Shown piece after piece: positions 49,601-57,024 of a stretch of DNA of 64,000 bases (position 1 is the first letter of the stretch; each line of letters starts with the position of its first letter). The DNA comes from Planctomycetota bacterium (GTDB taxonomy: Bacteria > Planctomycetota > UBA1135 > GCA-002686595). The stretch spans positions 17,010 to 81,009 of the forward strand of contig JACKHS010000017.1 in the NCBI GenBank assembly GCA_020638875.1, given 5' to 3'. The translations under genes were made by a program, and so were the position numbers. Below the pieces are notes generated by a model. The model saw only the letters and a program-made list of their open reading frames with translations, had not been told where the DNA came from and did no database searches.

Positions 49601-51528
49601 TCACCGTCTCGGTCAACCCGGTCAACGAACCGCCGGTGGCCCAGGACGACAGCGCGAGCACGACCCAGGGCACGCCGGTCCTCGTCGACGTGGGCCAGAA
49701 CGACTCGGACCCCGACGCCATCACCGGCTGCGGCGATCCGCTCGTCTTCACGGACCCGGCTTACAACCCCTTCGGCGCGCGCGGCATGATCGGCACGCCG
49801 AGCTGCGGCGGCACCGCGGCCGCGGTGTTCAACGGCGGGCGCTGGCAGATCCGCTTCGATCCGCCGGCCGGCTTCTGCGGCGTGTGCACCTTCACCTACA
49901 AGGTGCGCGACACGGGCAGCCCGGCGCTGGCGTCCAACCAGGCGACGGTGACCGTCGACGTGAGCTCGCCCAACAACCCGCCGGTGGCCGTCGACGACTT
50001 CGCGACGACCCCCGAGGGCGTGTCGGTGCACATCAACCTGATCGCGAACGACTCCGACCCGGACTCGCTGCCCTGCGGCTTCCCGCTGGATCCCGACAGC
50101 GTGACGATCGTCACGCCGCCGGACCCGAACTGCGGCACCGTCTCCGGGCTCGTCGGCGGGCGCGTGGACTTCCTGCCCGCCACGGGCTTCTGCGGCGTGT
50201 GCACGTTCACGTACCAGGTCTGCGACCAGGACCCGACCACGCCGCTGTGCGACACGGCGCTGGTGACGGTCACCGTCGAGCCGGTCAACGAGTGCCCGAT
50301 CGCCGAGGACGACTCCGCGGAGACCTACGTCGACCAGCCGGTCGTCATCGACGTGTGCACGAACGACCACGACGCCGACGACGGCTCGTGCGGTGGTGCG
50401 CTGGACTGCACCACCGTGGTGGTGGTCACGCAGCCCGACTGCGGCGGCAGCGCCACGGCGCTCGGCGACGGGACGATCCGCTTCGTCCCGCCGGTCGGCT
50501 TCGTCGGCACGTGCTGCTTCACCTACGCGGTGTCGGACGACAACGTCCCGCCCTGCGTCTCGAACGCCGCGCTCGTCTGCGTGGACGTGCTCGAGCCGCC
50601 GTGCGAGACCGAGAACCGCCGGGCGCCGGGCAGCCTGCTGCTCTACCCCGAGTTCGACAACCGCGACGGCATCGTCTCGATCTTCACGGTGACCAACACC
50701 GGCTCCCGTGAGATCCAGGTCGAGTTCGTGTACCGCGAGGAGGGCAGCTGCCAGGAGTTCAACCGCAAGGAAGACCTCACGCCGCGCGACACCCTCTCGC
50801 TGATCACGAACTTCCACAACCCCAACCAGGACCGTGGCTTCCTGTACGTCTTCGCGCAGTGTCCGCAGACGAACAAGGCGGTCGCCTACGACAAGCTGAT
50901 CGGTCAGGTGTTGACGGTGGACGGCCTGGAGAGCTTCTCCTACGGCATCAACGCGGTGTCCTTCCGCGGCATCGGCGGCACGGACATGGACTCCGTGTGC
51001 ACGACGATGGCGCTGACGGACCTGAACGGCAACGGCAAGCGCGACCTCGACGGCGTCGAGTACGCGATGGCCCCCGACGAGATCCTGATCCCGCGCTTCT
51101 TCGCGCAGGACGAAGGCCTGCGCAGCGAGCTGATCCTGATCAGTCTCTCTGGCGGGGCGCACTTCACCACCACGCTGGACCTGCTCATCTTCAACGACAA
51201 CGAAGAGCAGTTCTCGCGTGAGCTCAGCTTCCACTGCTGGGATCGCCGTCCGCTGTCCGAGATCTCCGCGGTCTTCTCGCGGAGCTTCCTCACCGCGGCG
51301 ACGAACCACGATCCCGACGAGGTGCTGGGCGACACGACGCGCGAAGCGGGCTGGTTCCGCATCGACGGTGACGTGGCCGTCTCCACCGCCGCCTCCATCG
51401 CGGACCCCGCCTTCTACGCGGTCCTGGTGGAGATGACCGAGCCGGACCACTACGTGGCCGACCTGCCCTTCGAGTTCTGCAGCCAGGGCAACGGCATGCT
51501 GTACCCGACCGGCACGCTGGGCAACTAG
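46654..51528 (+). CDS. Giant surface protein: choice-of-anchor E-like, nine Ig-like repeats, LLLYPEFDNR domain (copy 4)
   Basis: 1624 residues from ATG 46654. A long signal peptide (FAWLGGTLALSLPPAFA) precedes an N-terminal domain (VLSIPKFNPALGTLQAVQL to FSFMISINLNSSAKVHFDV) resembling choice-of-anchor E. Residues about 295-1315 hold nine cadherin/Ig-like (tandem-95 type) repeats, each opening with NEPPVALDDSATTPEGTPV-like sequence and NDSDPD calcium loops. Most carry extra cysteines (TGCGDP, SCGG, FCGPCTF) that probably form disulfides. Residues about 1320-1624 are the unnamed domain: APGSLLLYPEFDNRDG, CQEFNRKEDLTPRDTLSLIT, LIFNDNEEQFSRELSFHCWD, GWFRIDGDVA and VADLPFEFC. It is likely a long adhesin that displays or attaches through this terminal domain. 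ATG is preferred to GTG 46642 because it is nearer the signal. Confidence 0.82.
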   Translation: MTIDREGLTPQSHLARSDARSRTVRTFARRFAWLGGTLALSLPPAFARQAQQVPPPPSASSVTFSAIALGPGTCPDGSTPLTLPAQGCFPSDCTSFQNLDWGTGGAPVGVLSIPKFNPALGTLQAVQLTYKADFQGTLCADNTAASCSLAELNAAILTTAVPTGTNSPQVTGLAVVQLPGQATLTPMGFMLGASDGQNDCASPSGPQADGACPGTGDYIIAPFAQNYTTTPITLTGADLAPWINTGVGPADVKFDTTALGTVSGNFSFMISINLNSSAKVHFDVTYHYCPNVPPICNVIGNDDTQTDEGVPVEIDVLANDQDIDGFIDCTTLAIAPGLGPQHGTAIVPSGCATAPNCPDNTCRIIYTPNPGFCGVDQFSYVVNDDDGAQMTACTVTVTVNPVNEPPVALDDTATTPEGTPVLIDVTANDSDPDNATGCGDPLVVTNNGYNPFRNSADTAITITPPSCGGNAAAVFNAGRWQIRLNPPPGYCGPCTFTYQVRDTGTPALESNVATVTVTITPVNEPPVAVDDSASTNEGTPVLIDVTANDSDPDDATGCGDPLVVTNNGYNPFRNSANTAVNISAPSCGGTAAAVFNGGRWQIRLSPPAGFCGPCTFTYQVRDTGTPALESNVATVTVDVLPVNEPPVALDDSATTPEGTPVNIDVTVNDSDPDGATGCGDPLVVTNNGYNPFSAPGSIGTPSCGGTVAAVFTNGRWRLRFTPPAGFCGQCTFTYQVRDTGTPALGSNAATVTVTVTPVNEPPVALDDSATTPEGTAIDIDVTANDSDPDGATGCGDPLVVTNGSYNPFSAPGSIGTTSCGGTVAAVFTNGRWRLRFTPPAGFCGQCTFTYQVRDTGTPALGSNAATVTVTVDPVNEPPVALDDAIRTTEGTPVLIDVTANDSDPDGATGCGAPLVVTNGSYNPYATPGSIGTTSCGATVSAVFNGGRWKLRFDPPAGFCGQCTFTYQVRDTGTPALGSNLATVTVSVNPVNEPPVAQDDSASTTQGTPVLVDVGQNDSDPDAITGCGDPLVFTDPAYNPFGARGMIGTPSCGGTAAAVFNGGRWQIRFDPPAGFCGVCTFTYKVRDTGSPALASNQATVTVDVSSPNNPPVAVDDFATTPEGVSVHINLIANDSDPDSLPCGFPLDPDSVTIVTPPDPNCGTVSGLVGGRVDFLPATGFCGVCTFTYQVCDQDPTTPLCDTALVTVTVEPVNECPIAEDDSAETYVDQPVVIDVCTNDHDADDGSCGGALDCTTVVVVTQPDCGGSATALGDGTIRFVPPVGFVGTCCFTYAVSDDNVPPCVSNAALVCVDVLEPPCETENRRAPGSLLLYPEFDNRDGIVSIFTVTNTGSREIQVEFVYREEGSCQEFNRKEDLTPRDTLSLITNFHNPNQDRGFLYVFAQCPQTNKAVAYDKLIGQVLTVDGLESFSYGINAVSFRGIGGTDMDSVCTTMALTDLNGNGKRDLDGVEYAMAPDEILIPRFFAQDEGLRSELILISLSGGAHFTTTLDLLIFNDNEEQFSRELSFHCWDRRPLSEISAVFSRSFLTAATNHDPDEVLGDTTREAGWFRIDGDVAVSTAASIADPAFYAVLVEMTEPDHYVADLPFEFCSQGNGMLYPTGTLGN
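47860..49974 (+). repeat. Six near-identical tandem 348-360-bp coding repeats
   Basis: The AAC codon of the N-E-P-P-V motif recurs at 47860, 48220, 48580, 48928, 49276 and 49624, and the next unit starts at about 49972. Spacing is 360, 360, 348, 348, 348 and 348 bp. Neighbouring units, above all those at 48580 and 48928, are nearly identical at the DNA level, including silent sites, so the array has expanded or been homogenised recently. Confidence 0.85.
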
Positions 51529-51548
51529 GCGGCTCTCGCCGACGCATC

Positions 51549-51584
51549 GGGCGCCGGCTCCTCCCGCGGGAGGGGCCGGCGCCC
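51549..51584 (+). terminator. Terminator hairpin after the giant protein
   Basis: GGGCGCCGGC (51549 onward) pairs with GCCGGCGCCC (51575-51584), and an inner CTCCC-GCG-GGGAG extension lengthens the stem. It is followed by TTCGCTT and starts 20 bp after the stop. Confidence 0.75.
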
Positions 51585-52102
51585 TTCGCTTGGCGGCGCG
51601 TCGCGCGTCGCGTCACGTCGACGTCGGCGCGAGGAGCCGCGGGCCAGGGGCAGCTCGAGACGCGCTGGCGAGGCGCACCTCGCGACGTGCTGCCAGGGTG
51701 CCGCGCGACGCGCGGGCAGGGTGCAGCTCGCGACACCAAGTCAGAGCGCAGCTCGCGCGCGCGAGCAGCGCGTAGGTCGCGACGGACGGGCGGCGTAGCG
51801 CGCGACGCGCGGCGGCGCGCGCCTGCGGCCCGGTGCCGGCGCTCGGCGCGCACGGTGCGACGGGCAGCACGCCCTCGTCCTGCCGCCGGCGCGCCGGCCG
51901 CGCGCCGGGACGGAGTTCTGCACGCGGGGTCGCGAGTGGCGGCTCCTCGATCACGCGTCTCCGCGAGCGGAGCGACGTCGCCCGCCGCGGCGGGGGCTCT
52001 GCCGGACTCGCTGGCGACGCCGTCGACTCGGTGAAGGCTCCCGGGCGCCGCGGCGACGCGGCGGAGCCCACCCCGGCGCCGGCGGACGGCGTCGTCGCGC
52101 GG
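51585..52102. other. Intergenic region, no feature recognised
   Basis: About 520 bp between the giant protein's terminator and the convergent hcrB. It holds loosely repeated GGGCAGSTCGMGAC-like words near 51648-51740 but no ORF with a plausible start, signal or domain. Confidence 0.4.
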
Positions 52103-53119
52103 CTACAGCCCGTGCACCGGGCCCGCGCCGTCGAGCGCGGCTCGCAGCGTGCGGCGCACGAAGACGGGCACCATCTCGCGGCGCCAGTCGTCGTCGCCGG
52201 GGATGTTCGCGAGCGGTCGGCAGCGCTTGTGGGCGAGCGCCGCCGCGGCCGCGAGCGCGGCGTCGAGCTCGGCGCCGGAGGTCGGCGCGCCGACCAGCAG
52301 CGGCGCCACGTCGAGCGCGAGCGGCCGCGCCGCGAGCGCCGTCACGCAGAGCGCGGCGTCCGTGAGGCGACCGGCCTCGACGTCCACGCGCGCGGCGACG
52401 CCGAGCAGCGGGAAGTCGATCGACGCGCGGTCGCGCAGCTTCCCGTAGGCGCCGGCGCGACCGAGCCGAGCGGCGGGCAGGCGCACGTCGACGAGCAGCT
52501 CGCCGGGCGCCACGTCCTTGTTGGCCGCGCCGTCGGCGCGCCAGAGGTCGGCGATGGCGACCTCGCGTCGGCCGTCCGGGCCCTGGAAGCCCAGCGTCGC
52601 GTCGAGCGTCATCAGCGCCGGCGCGGTGTCGTTGCTGGCCGCGGCGACGCACTTCTTGCCGCCCTCGACCACGTGACAGACCGTGCCGTCCTTCTTGAGG
52701 CAGAAGCCGAGCGCCTGGCGCCAGAAGTACGTCTGGTTGTACCACTGGCAGCGCGTGTCGAGCAGCACGTTGCCGCCCAGCGTGGCCGCGTTGCGCAGCT
52801 GCGGGCCGGCGACCAGCCCGGCGGCCTGCACCAGCCCCGGCGCGAGCTCGGCGAGCTCCTCGTCGGCGGCGAGGTCGGCCAGGCGCGTCATCGCGCCGAG
52901 CACGAGGTCGCCGTCCGCGGTGCGGCGCACGCCGCGCAGCTCGGGCACGTCCTGCAGCGAGACGAGCACCTTGGGCTCGAAGAGCCGGTGCTTCATGTTC
53001 GGCAGCAGGTCGGTGCCGCCGGCGATCGGCAGCGCGTCCGCGCCGTGCGCGGCGAGCAGCTCGAGCGCGGCGTCCAGGCTCGCGGGGCGCGCGAGCTCGA
53101 AGGCGGGCAGGCGCAGCAT
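52103..53119 (-). CDS. hcrB: 4-hydroxybenzoyl-CoA reductase-type FAD subunit (beta)
   Basis: 338 residues, starting at ATG 53117-53119. It is a CO-dehydrogenase/xanthine-dehydrogenase medium subunit. The FAD loop AGGTDLLPNMKHR and the second site ATLGGNVLLDTRC are both present. The insert CQWYNQTYFWRQALGFCLKK, with VCHVVEGGKKCVAA, brings four cysteines that hold the extra [4Fe-4S] cluster typical of HcrB and absent from ordinary xanthine dehydrogenases. The enzyme reductively removes the phenolic OH of 4-hydroxybenzoyl-CoA using low-potential electrons. The gene overlaps hcrA by 1 bp in an hcrC-hcrA-hcrB operon. Substrate assignment rests on the cluster insert. Confidence 0.85.
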   Translation of the reverse strand: MLRLPAFELARPASLDAALELLAAHGADALPIAGGTDLLPNMKHRLFEPKVLVSLQDVPELRGVRRTADGDLVLGAMTRLADLAADEELAELAPGLVQAAGLVAGPQLRNAATLGGNVLLDTRCQWYNQTYFWRQALGFCLKKDGTVCHVVEGGKKCVAAASNDTAPALMTLDATLGFQGPDGRREVAIADLWRADGAANKDVAPGELLVDVRLPAARLGRAGAYGKLRDRASIDFPLLGVAARVDVEAGRLTDAALCVTALAARPLALDVAPLLVGAPTSGAELDAALAAAAALAHKRCRPLANIPGDDDWRREMVPVFVRRTLRAALDGAGPVHGL

Positions 53120-55467
53120 CAGCGCGCGCCCCCCTGGGCGGTCGCGGCTTCGCGCTGGGCGCGCAGCGCGCGCAGCACCTTGCCGGGCGTGAAGGGCAGC
53201 TCGGTGAGGCGCACGCCGACCGCGTCGAAGATCGCGTTCGAGATGGCGGGCAGCGCCGGGTGCAGCGGGCCCTCGCCCGCCTCCTTCGCGCCGTAGGGAC
53301 CTTCGGGGTCGATGCTCTCCACGATGTAGGCGTGCAGCGCGGGCGTGTCGGCCGCGGTGGGCAGGCGGTAGTCGAGCAGGCTCGGGCCGGCGTGCAGGCC
53401 GAAGCGGTTGACGGCGTGGCTCTCGAGCACCGCCTCGGCCGCGCCCATGTACGCCGAGCCCTCGATCTGGCCGGCGACGATCATCGGGTTCAGCGCGCGG
53501 CCGCAGTCGTGCGCGACCCAGATGTTCTCGAGCTTGATGCGGCCGGTCTCCTCGCACACCTCGAGCTCCACGACGTGCGCGGTGAACGAGTAGGCCGGCG
53601 AGGCGCCGATCGTGCCGCCGCGGTAGTCGCCGCCGAGCGTGGGCGTGTTGTACGAGCCCGTGCTGCCGAGCGTGTCGAAGCGCGTCTCGGCGAGCTGGAA
53701 GGCCTCGGCGGACGAGAGCGAGCGCTCGGGGTCCTCGAGGTCGATCGCGCGCCCCTCGATCAGGCGCACGCGGCGCGGTTCGACCTGCCACGCCTCGGCG
53801 AGCGCCTGCACGATCTGCGCGCGCAGCTTGCGCGCGGCGTCGATCGCGGCGTTGCCGACCATGAAGGTCACGCGCGAGGAGTACGCGCCGAGGTCCACCG
53901 GGCAGAGGTCGGTGTCCGCGGCCACCACGCGCACGTCGCGCACGTCGAGGCCGAGCTCCTCGGCGACCACGTAGGCCACCATCGAGTTCGAGCCCTGGCC
54001 GATGTCGTTGCCGCCGGTGAAGACCGTCACGACGCCGGAGCGGTCGAGCTGGAGCTGCACGCCGGCCTGCGGCATGTCGTTCGGGTAGACGGGGTAGTTC
54101 GTGCCCGAGATGTACATCGAGCCCGCCACGCCGAGGCCGCGCCCGCGCGGCAACTGGCCGTGGCGCTCCCGCCAGCCGCTCGCGCGCTCGACCGCGTCGA
54201 GGCACTCGAGGAAGCCGCTCGAGGTGATGCGCTGGCCGTTGACCGTGCGCGTGCCCGCGCCCTGCCAGTTGATGCGGCGGATCTCGATCGGGTCGAGGCC
54301 GAGCGCCTCGGCCACCTGGTCGAGCTGGATCTCGAACGCGAAGCGCGGCTGCACCGAGCCGTGACCGCGCTTGGGCCCGCACGGCGGCTTGTTGGTGAAG
54401 ACGCGCGTCGAGTCGAAGCGGTAGGCGGGGAAGTCGTAGGGCCCGGTGAGCAGCTGACCCGAGTAGTAGGTCGTGACGAGCCCGAACGAGCTGTACGCGC
54501 CGCCGTCGATCAGGATGCGCGCGTCGACGCCGGTGATGCGGCCGTCGCGTTTGGCGCCGGTCCGGTAGTGCATCGACATCGCGTGTCGGCCGCGGTGCGC
54601 GTAGAAGACCTCCTCGCGCGTCCACAGCATCTTCACCGGCCGGCCGGTCTTCATCGCGAGCTTCGCGACGACGAACTCGAGGCTGAACGGATCCGACTTG
54701 CCGCCGAACGCGCCGCCGAGGTTGGGCTGCACCACGCGGATGCGTTGCGCCGGCAGCTCGAGCACCCGCGCGAGCGCGCGGTGCACGTAGTGCGTGATCT
54801 GCGTCGACGACCAGACCGTCAGCAGCCCGCGCTCGTCGTAGCGCGCCACCGCGCAGTGCGGCTCGATCGCGGCGTGCGTCGTCGAGTGGAACTCGTAGTC
54901 GCCCTCGACGACCACGTCGGCCTCGTCGAGGGCCGCCGCCACGTCGCCGAACTCGAGCTCGACGTGCTTGGAGACGTTGCCCGTCTTCTTGGGGTGCGGG
55001 TGGATCGACGGCTCGACGCTCGCGAGCGCCTCGCGCGGGTCGAAGAAGGCCCTCAGCGGCTCGTACTCGACGTCGATCAGCTCGAGCGCCGCGTTCGCGG
55101 TGTCCTCGTCGACCGCCGCCACCGCGGCCACCTCGTCGCCGACGAAGCGCACGCGGTCGACCGCCAGCGCGTTCTCGTCCTGCGTCCACGGGATGACGCC
55201 GTACAGGATCGGCAGGTCCTTGCCGGTGATCACGGCGTGCACGCCGGGCAGCGCCTCGGCGCGCGACGTGTCGATCGAGACGATGCGCGCGTGCGCGTGC
55301 GGGCTGCGCAGCGTCTTGGCGTGCAGCATGCCCGGGAGCGCGATGTCGTCGGCGTACACGGCGGCGCCGGTGGCCTTGGCCATGCCGTCGACCTTGCGGT
55401 GCGCCTTGCCGACGACGCGGAACTCGTCCCAGGGCGCGCCCGGGCCGTGGTTGTCGCGGGCCGCCAT
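53119..55467 (-). CDS. hcrA: 4-hydroxybenzoyl-CoA reductase-type molybdopterin subunit (alpha)
   Basis: 782 residues, starting at ATG 55465-55467. It is a xanthine-dehydrogenase-family large subunit: VDGMAKATGAAVYADDIALP, HAHARIVSIDTSRAEALPGV, PNLGGAFGGKSDPFSLE, the molybdopterin loops GGNDIGQGSNSM and LGAYSSRVTFMVGN, and the catalytic glutamate region GPYGAKEAGEGP. In this family the enzyme either hydroxylates or, in the 4-hydroxybenzoyl-CoA reductase branch, dehydroxylates its substrate. The neighbouring beta subunit with an extra Fe-S insert favours the latter. It overlaps both neighbours by 1-3 bp, so it is translationally coupled. Confidence 0.85.
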   Translation of the reverse strand: MAARDNHGPGAPWDEFRVVGKAHRKVDGMAKATGAAVYADDIALPGMLHAKTLRSPHAHARIVSIDTSRAEALPGVHAVITGKDLPILYGVIPWTQDENALAVDRVRFVGDEVAAVAAVDEDTANAALELIDVEYEPLRAFFDPREALASVEPSIHPHPKKTGNVSKHVELEFGDVAAALDEADVVVEGDYEFHSTTHAAIEPHCAVARYDERGLLTVWSSTQITHYVHRALARVLELPAQRIRVVQPNLGGAFGGKSDPFSLEFVVAKLAMKTGRPVKMLWTREEVFYAHRGRHAMSMHYRTGAKRDGRITGVDARILIDGGAYSSFGLVTTYYSGQLLTGPYDFPAYRFDSTRVFTNKPPCGPKRGHGSVQPRFAFEIQLDQVAEALGLDPIEIRRINWQGAGTRTVNGQRITSSGFLECLDAVERASGWRERHGQLPRGRGLGVAGSMYISGTNYPVYPNDMPQAGVQLQLDRSGVVTVFTGGNDIGQGSNSMVAYVVAEELGLDVRDVRVVAADTDLCPVDLGAYSSRVTFMVGNAAIDAARKLRAQIVQALAEAWQVEPRRVRLIEGRAIDLEDPERSLSSAEAFQLAETRFDTLGSTGSYNTPTLGGDYRGGTIGASPAYSFTAHVVELEVCEETGRIKLENIWVAHDCGRALNPMIVAGQIEGSAYMGAAEAVLESHAVNRFGLHAGPSLLDYRLPTAADTPALHAYIVESIDPEGPYGAKEAGEGPLHPALPAISNAIFDAVGVRLTELPFTPGKVLRALRAQREAATAQGGAR

Positions 55468-56015
55468 CAGCGGGCCTCCTCGTCGCGCGCCGTCGCCCAG
55501 CACGGCCGCGGGGCCTCGAGCCCGGCGCCCTCGTGCGCGACCTTCATCACCGCCTGGAGGATCTGCGTGTAGCCGGTGCAGCGGCAGAGGTTGCCGCCGA
55601 GCGCGGCGTGCACCTCCTCGAGCGTGGGGAAGGGCGTGCGCGCGAGCAGCGCCTTCGCCGAGAGGATCATGCCGGGCTGGCAGAAGCCGCACTGCAGCGC
55701 GCCGCAGGCGTCGAAGGCCTCCTGCAGCGGGTCGGCGCCGTCGCCGCCCGCGCGCCGGTGCGCGGGCGCGAGGCCTTCGATGGTCGTGATCGCGCGGCCC
55801 TCGGCCTCGCCCGCGAGCAGCAGGCAGGCCAGGACGGGCTCGCCGTCGACGAGCACGGTGCAGGCGCCGCAGTCGCCCTTGTCGCAGCCCTGCTTGCTGC
55901 CCGTGAGGCCCAGCGCGTAGCGCAGCACCTCCAGCAGGGTCCAGTGGTCCGGCGCCGCGAGCCGGTGCTCGTCGCCGTTGATCGAGAGTCGCAGGAGGCG
56001 CATCGCGCGCGGCAT
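55467..56015 (-). CDS. hcrC: 4-hydroxybenzoyl-CoA reductase-type [2Fe-2S] subunit (gamma)
   Basis: 182 residues with the two classic [2Fe-2S] sites: a plant-type site in GSKQGCDKGDCGACTVLVDG with the fourth cysteine in LAC, and a C-terminal site in CGALQCGFCQPGM and GGNLCRCTGY. It passes electrons between the FAD/Fe-S subunit and the molybdenum site. ATG 56015 is chosen because GGGGA lies just before it; ATG 56003 is an alternative that removes four residues. It is the first gene of the hcrC-hcrA-hcrB operon. No benzoyl-CoA reductase or CoA ligase genes are present in the window. Confidence 0.85.
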   Translation of the reverse strand: MPRAMRLLRLSINGDEHRLAAPDHWTLLEVLRYALGLTGSKQGCDKGDCGACTVLVDGEPVLACLLLAGEAEGRAITTIEGLAPAHRRAGGDGADPLQEAFDACGALQCGFCQPGMILSAKALLARTPFPTLEEVHAALGGNLCRCTGYTQILQAVMKVAHEGAGLEAPRPCWATARDEEAR

Positions 56016-56132
56016 TGTCCCCGCGCGGTCCGGCAGGGTCAATTCCGCCCGGGCGATCCACGCCGGCACGACGCCGCGCGATTGCGGTCCCGCGGGTCCG
56101 CGGGCGGGCCGGAGGACGTCGCGGAGAGGCTC

Positions 56133-57011
56133 CTAGCCGAGCTGCACCGAGCGCTTGGTGAGCGAGCCTCCGTGCCACCAGCCGGTGATGGGGAAGCTCA
56201 CCGCGCGCGCGTCCTCGGCCGCGCCGACCGCGACCAGCAGGGGCGCGTAGTGCTCCCAGGTGGGGTGCGCCTCACGCGCGCCGGGCGCGACCTCGCGGAA
56301 GCGCGCCAACGCGTCGACGTCGCGGCGCGCGAGCGCGTCGGCGGTCCACGCGTCGAAGTCGCGCGCCCAGCTCGGCACGCCCGGGTCGAAGGCGTGCGCG
56401 AGGTTGTGCGTCAGGAAGCCGCTGCCGAGGACCAGCACGCCCTCGGCGCGCAGCGGCGCGAGCGCGCGGCCGAGCTCGACGAGCGCCCAAGGGTCGAGGC
56501 CCGGCAGCGAGAGCTGCAGCACCGGCACGTCGGCCGCGGGGTACATCGCCAGGAGCGGCACCCACGCGCCGTGGTCCAGGCCGCGCGTCGGCGCGTCCGC
56601 CACCTCCTGTCCGCGCGCGGTGAGCAGCGCGCGCACGCGCTCGGCGAGCTCGGGCGCGCCCGGCGCGGCGTAGGTGCGCTCGTAGAAGCGCTGGGGGAAG
56701 CCGTAGAAGTCGTAGATCAGCGGGACCGGCTGCGTCGCGCTCAACGTCGCGGGCCGCCGCTCCCAGTGCGCCGAGAGCACGAGCACCGCGCGCGGCCGCG
56801 GCAGCGCGGCGGACCACGCGGCGAGCTCGGCCATCCACTCGGCGTCCTCGAGCAGCGGCGGCGCGCCGTGCGCGGCGAAGAGCACCGGCAGCGCCGCTCC
56901 GGGCGCGCGCGCGGGCTCGGCCGCTGGGAGCTCCTCGGACTCGCGCACGAGGCAGCCGCTCGCCACGAGGGGCAGCGCGCCGAGCGCGCGCAGGACGTCG
57001 CGTCGTCTCAT
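56133..57011 (-). CDS. DODA-type extradiol ring-opening dioxygenase with export signal
   Basis: 292 residues, starting at ATG 57009-57011. It belongs to the class III extradiol dioxygenase (LigB/4,5-DOPA dioxygenase, YgiD-like) family: FAAHGAPP, VLVLSAHWE, DFYGFPQRFYERTY, GLDHGAWVPLLAMYP, GSGFLTHNLAHAFDP and HPTWEHYAPLLVA. The histidines that hold the metal are all present. Unusually, the N-terminus (MRRRDVLRALGALPLVASGC) has a twin-arginine-like start and a lipobox, so the enzyme may be exported or lipid-anchored, whereas YgiD proteins are cytoplasmic. It is the third gene of a YceI-membrane protein-DODA run and lies upstream of hcrC. Both point to aromatic compounds, but a common pathway is inference. 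Confidence 0.82.
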   Translation of the reverse strand: MRRRDVLRALGALPLVASGCLVRESEELPAAEPARAPGAALPVLFAAHGAPPLLEDAEWMAELAAWSAALPRPRAVLVLSAHWERRPATLSATQPVPLIYDFYGFPQRFYERTYAAPGAPELAERVRALLTARGQEVADAPTRGLDHGAWVPLLAMYPAADVPVLQLSLPGLDPWALVELGRALAPLRAEGVLVLGSGFLTHNLAHAFDPGVPSWARDFDAWTADALARRDVDALARFREVAPGAREAHPTWEHYAPLLVAVGAAEDARAVSFPITGWWHGGSLTKRSVQLG

Positions 57012-57024
57012 CGTCGCGGGCGGC

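Noticed and set aside
46609..51450. 1613-codon open frame antisense to the giant adhesin
   Set aside because: It is a shadow frame of GC-rich coding DNA. It is arginine/valine-rich, has no domain, and its repeats mirror the Ig-like repeats of the plus-strand gene.
51585..52102. Tandem repeat array after the giant adhesin
   Set aside because: Only loosely similar GC-rich words are present, without constant period or length.
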